From positions 1 through 56,614 of the forward strand of contig CANRGR010000003.1 in assembly GCA_947630245.1 (NCBI GenBank): 56,614 bases of DNA, read 5' to 3'. The notes under the pieces are model-generated. The model was not told where the DNA came from. It searched no databases and saw only the letters and a list, made by a program, of their open reading frames with translations. Source of the DNA: an uncultured Clostridia bacterium. Lineage in GTDB: Bacteria; Bacillota; Clostridia; Christensenellales; Borkfalkiaceae. Of this stretch, positions 56,528 to 56,614 are shown in pieces. Every line of letters begins with the position of its first letter. The first letter of the stretch is position 1. A program made the position numbers and the translations under genes.

Positions 56528-56614
56528 TTCGTCGCCGCAAGAGTGCGTTTTACGCTTTTCTTGCGAAAAGCTCTGTTCGCCCTCTGCGGCTCCTCTTCCC
56601 GAAAAATCTTGCTA

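Overview
The window reads as chromosomal DNA of a GC-rich, anaerobic gut-type member of the Bacillota (Clostridia, possibly the Christensenellales side; the rank is inference). The reasons are: strong AGGAGG ribosome sites with sigma-A type promoters at 17-base spacing; a flavodiiron protein with rubredoxin, a reverse rubrerythrin and a ferritin; McsB-ClpC; CotF-like proteins; a sigma-F/B type sigma factor with partner-switching proteins; GH36 alpha-galactosidase; and very large lipoproteins with InlB-type B repeats and BspA leucine-rich repeats. No rRNA, intact tRNA, CRISPR array, transposase or phage gene was seen.

Layout. 1-3996: an unplaced edge ORF, a six-fold 48-bp repeat gene, then an MIF tautomerase, ferritin, a lipoprotein and the fprA-like/rubredoxin pair. 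4110-8541: an orphan MsmK-type ATPase, a 10-TM metal exporter with a histidine-rich loop, and a degenerate dehydrogenase-like protein paired with a NagD-like phosphatase. 8557-10414: a four-gene STAS/anti-sigma/sigma/anti-sigma operon. 10545-17387: a two-gene surface operon (Cys-repeat thioredoxin lipoprotein plus a 1678-residue B-repeat lipoprotein). 17398-23634: a membrane protein, a PucR/CdaR-like regulator with an S41 protease, two small proteins, a cysteine desulfurase divergent from a DUF3343 protein, and endonuclease III. 23784-26805: two coat-like proteins and alpha-galactosidase with two tiny tail genes. 26806-27347 holds no gene. 27348-31490: ychF divergent from argS-gph, then rubrerythrin. 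31790-37730: a six-gene operon running from a membrane-anchored XRE regulator to mcsA, mcsB and clpC. 37751-42249: zinc-ribbon membrane protein, XRE regulator, mtnN-luxS-ung and a double ferritin-like protein. 42257-48036 (minus strand): SF1 helicase, lipoprotein, C_GCAxxG_C_C protein, UlaG-like hydrolase, Tet(M)-like GTPase and formate/nitrite channel. 48191-56614: XRE regulator divergent from a BspA lipoprotein, then a 1978-residue lipoprotein.

How the parts work together. Oxygen and peroxide defence (flavodiiron protein, rubredoxin, rubrerythrin, ferritin, ferritin-like protein) is spread over several units. Protein quality control (McsA-McsB-ClpC) sits behind an XRE regulator with membrane segments instead of CtsR. 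MtnN and LuxS recycle S-adenosylhomocysteine and can make AI-2. Sugar use is represented by GH36 and an ATPase that probably serves distant importers. The surface lipoproteins share cysteine-rich and DGxG-type modules.

The least expected signals are these. At least five genes have their start codon exactly 7 bases after the -10 box and no ribosome site, which predicts leaderless mRNAs. The clp operon lacks ctsR and starts with one of these genes. The sigma operon encodes one intact and one decayed anti-sigma ATPase. All coordinates and motifs were read by eye; no homology search was run.
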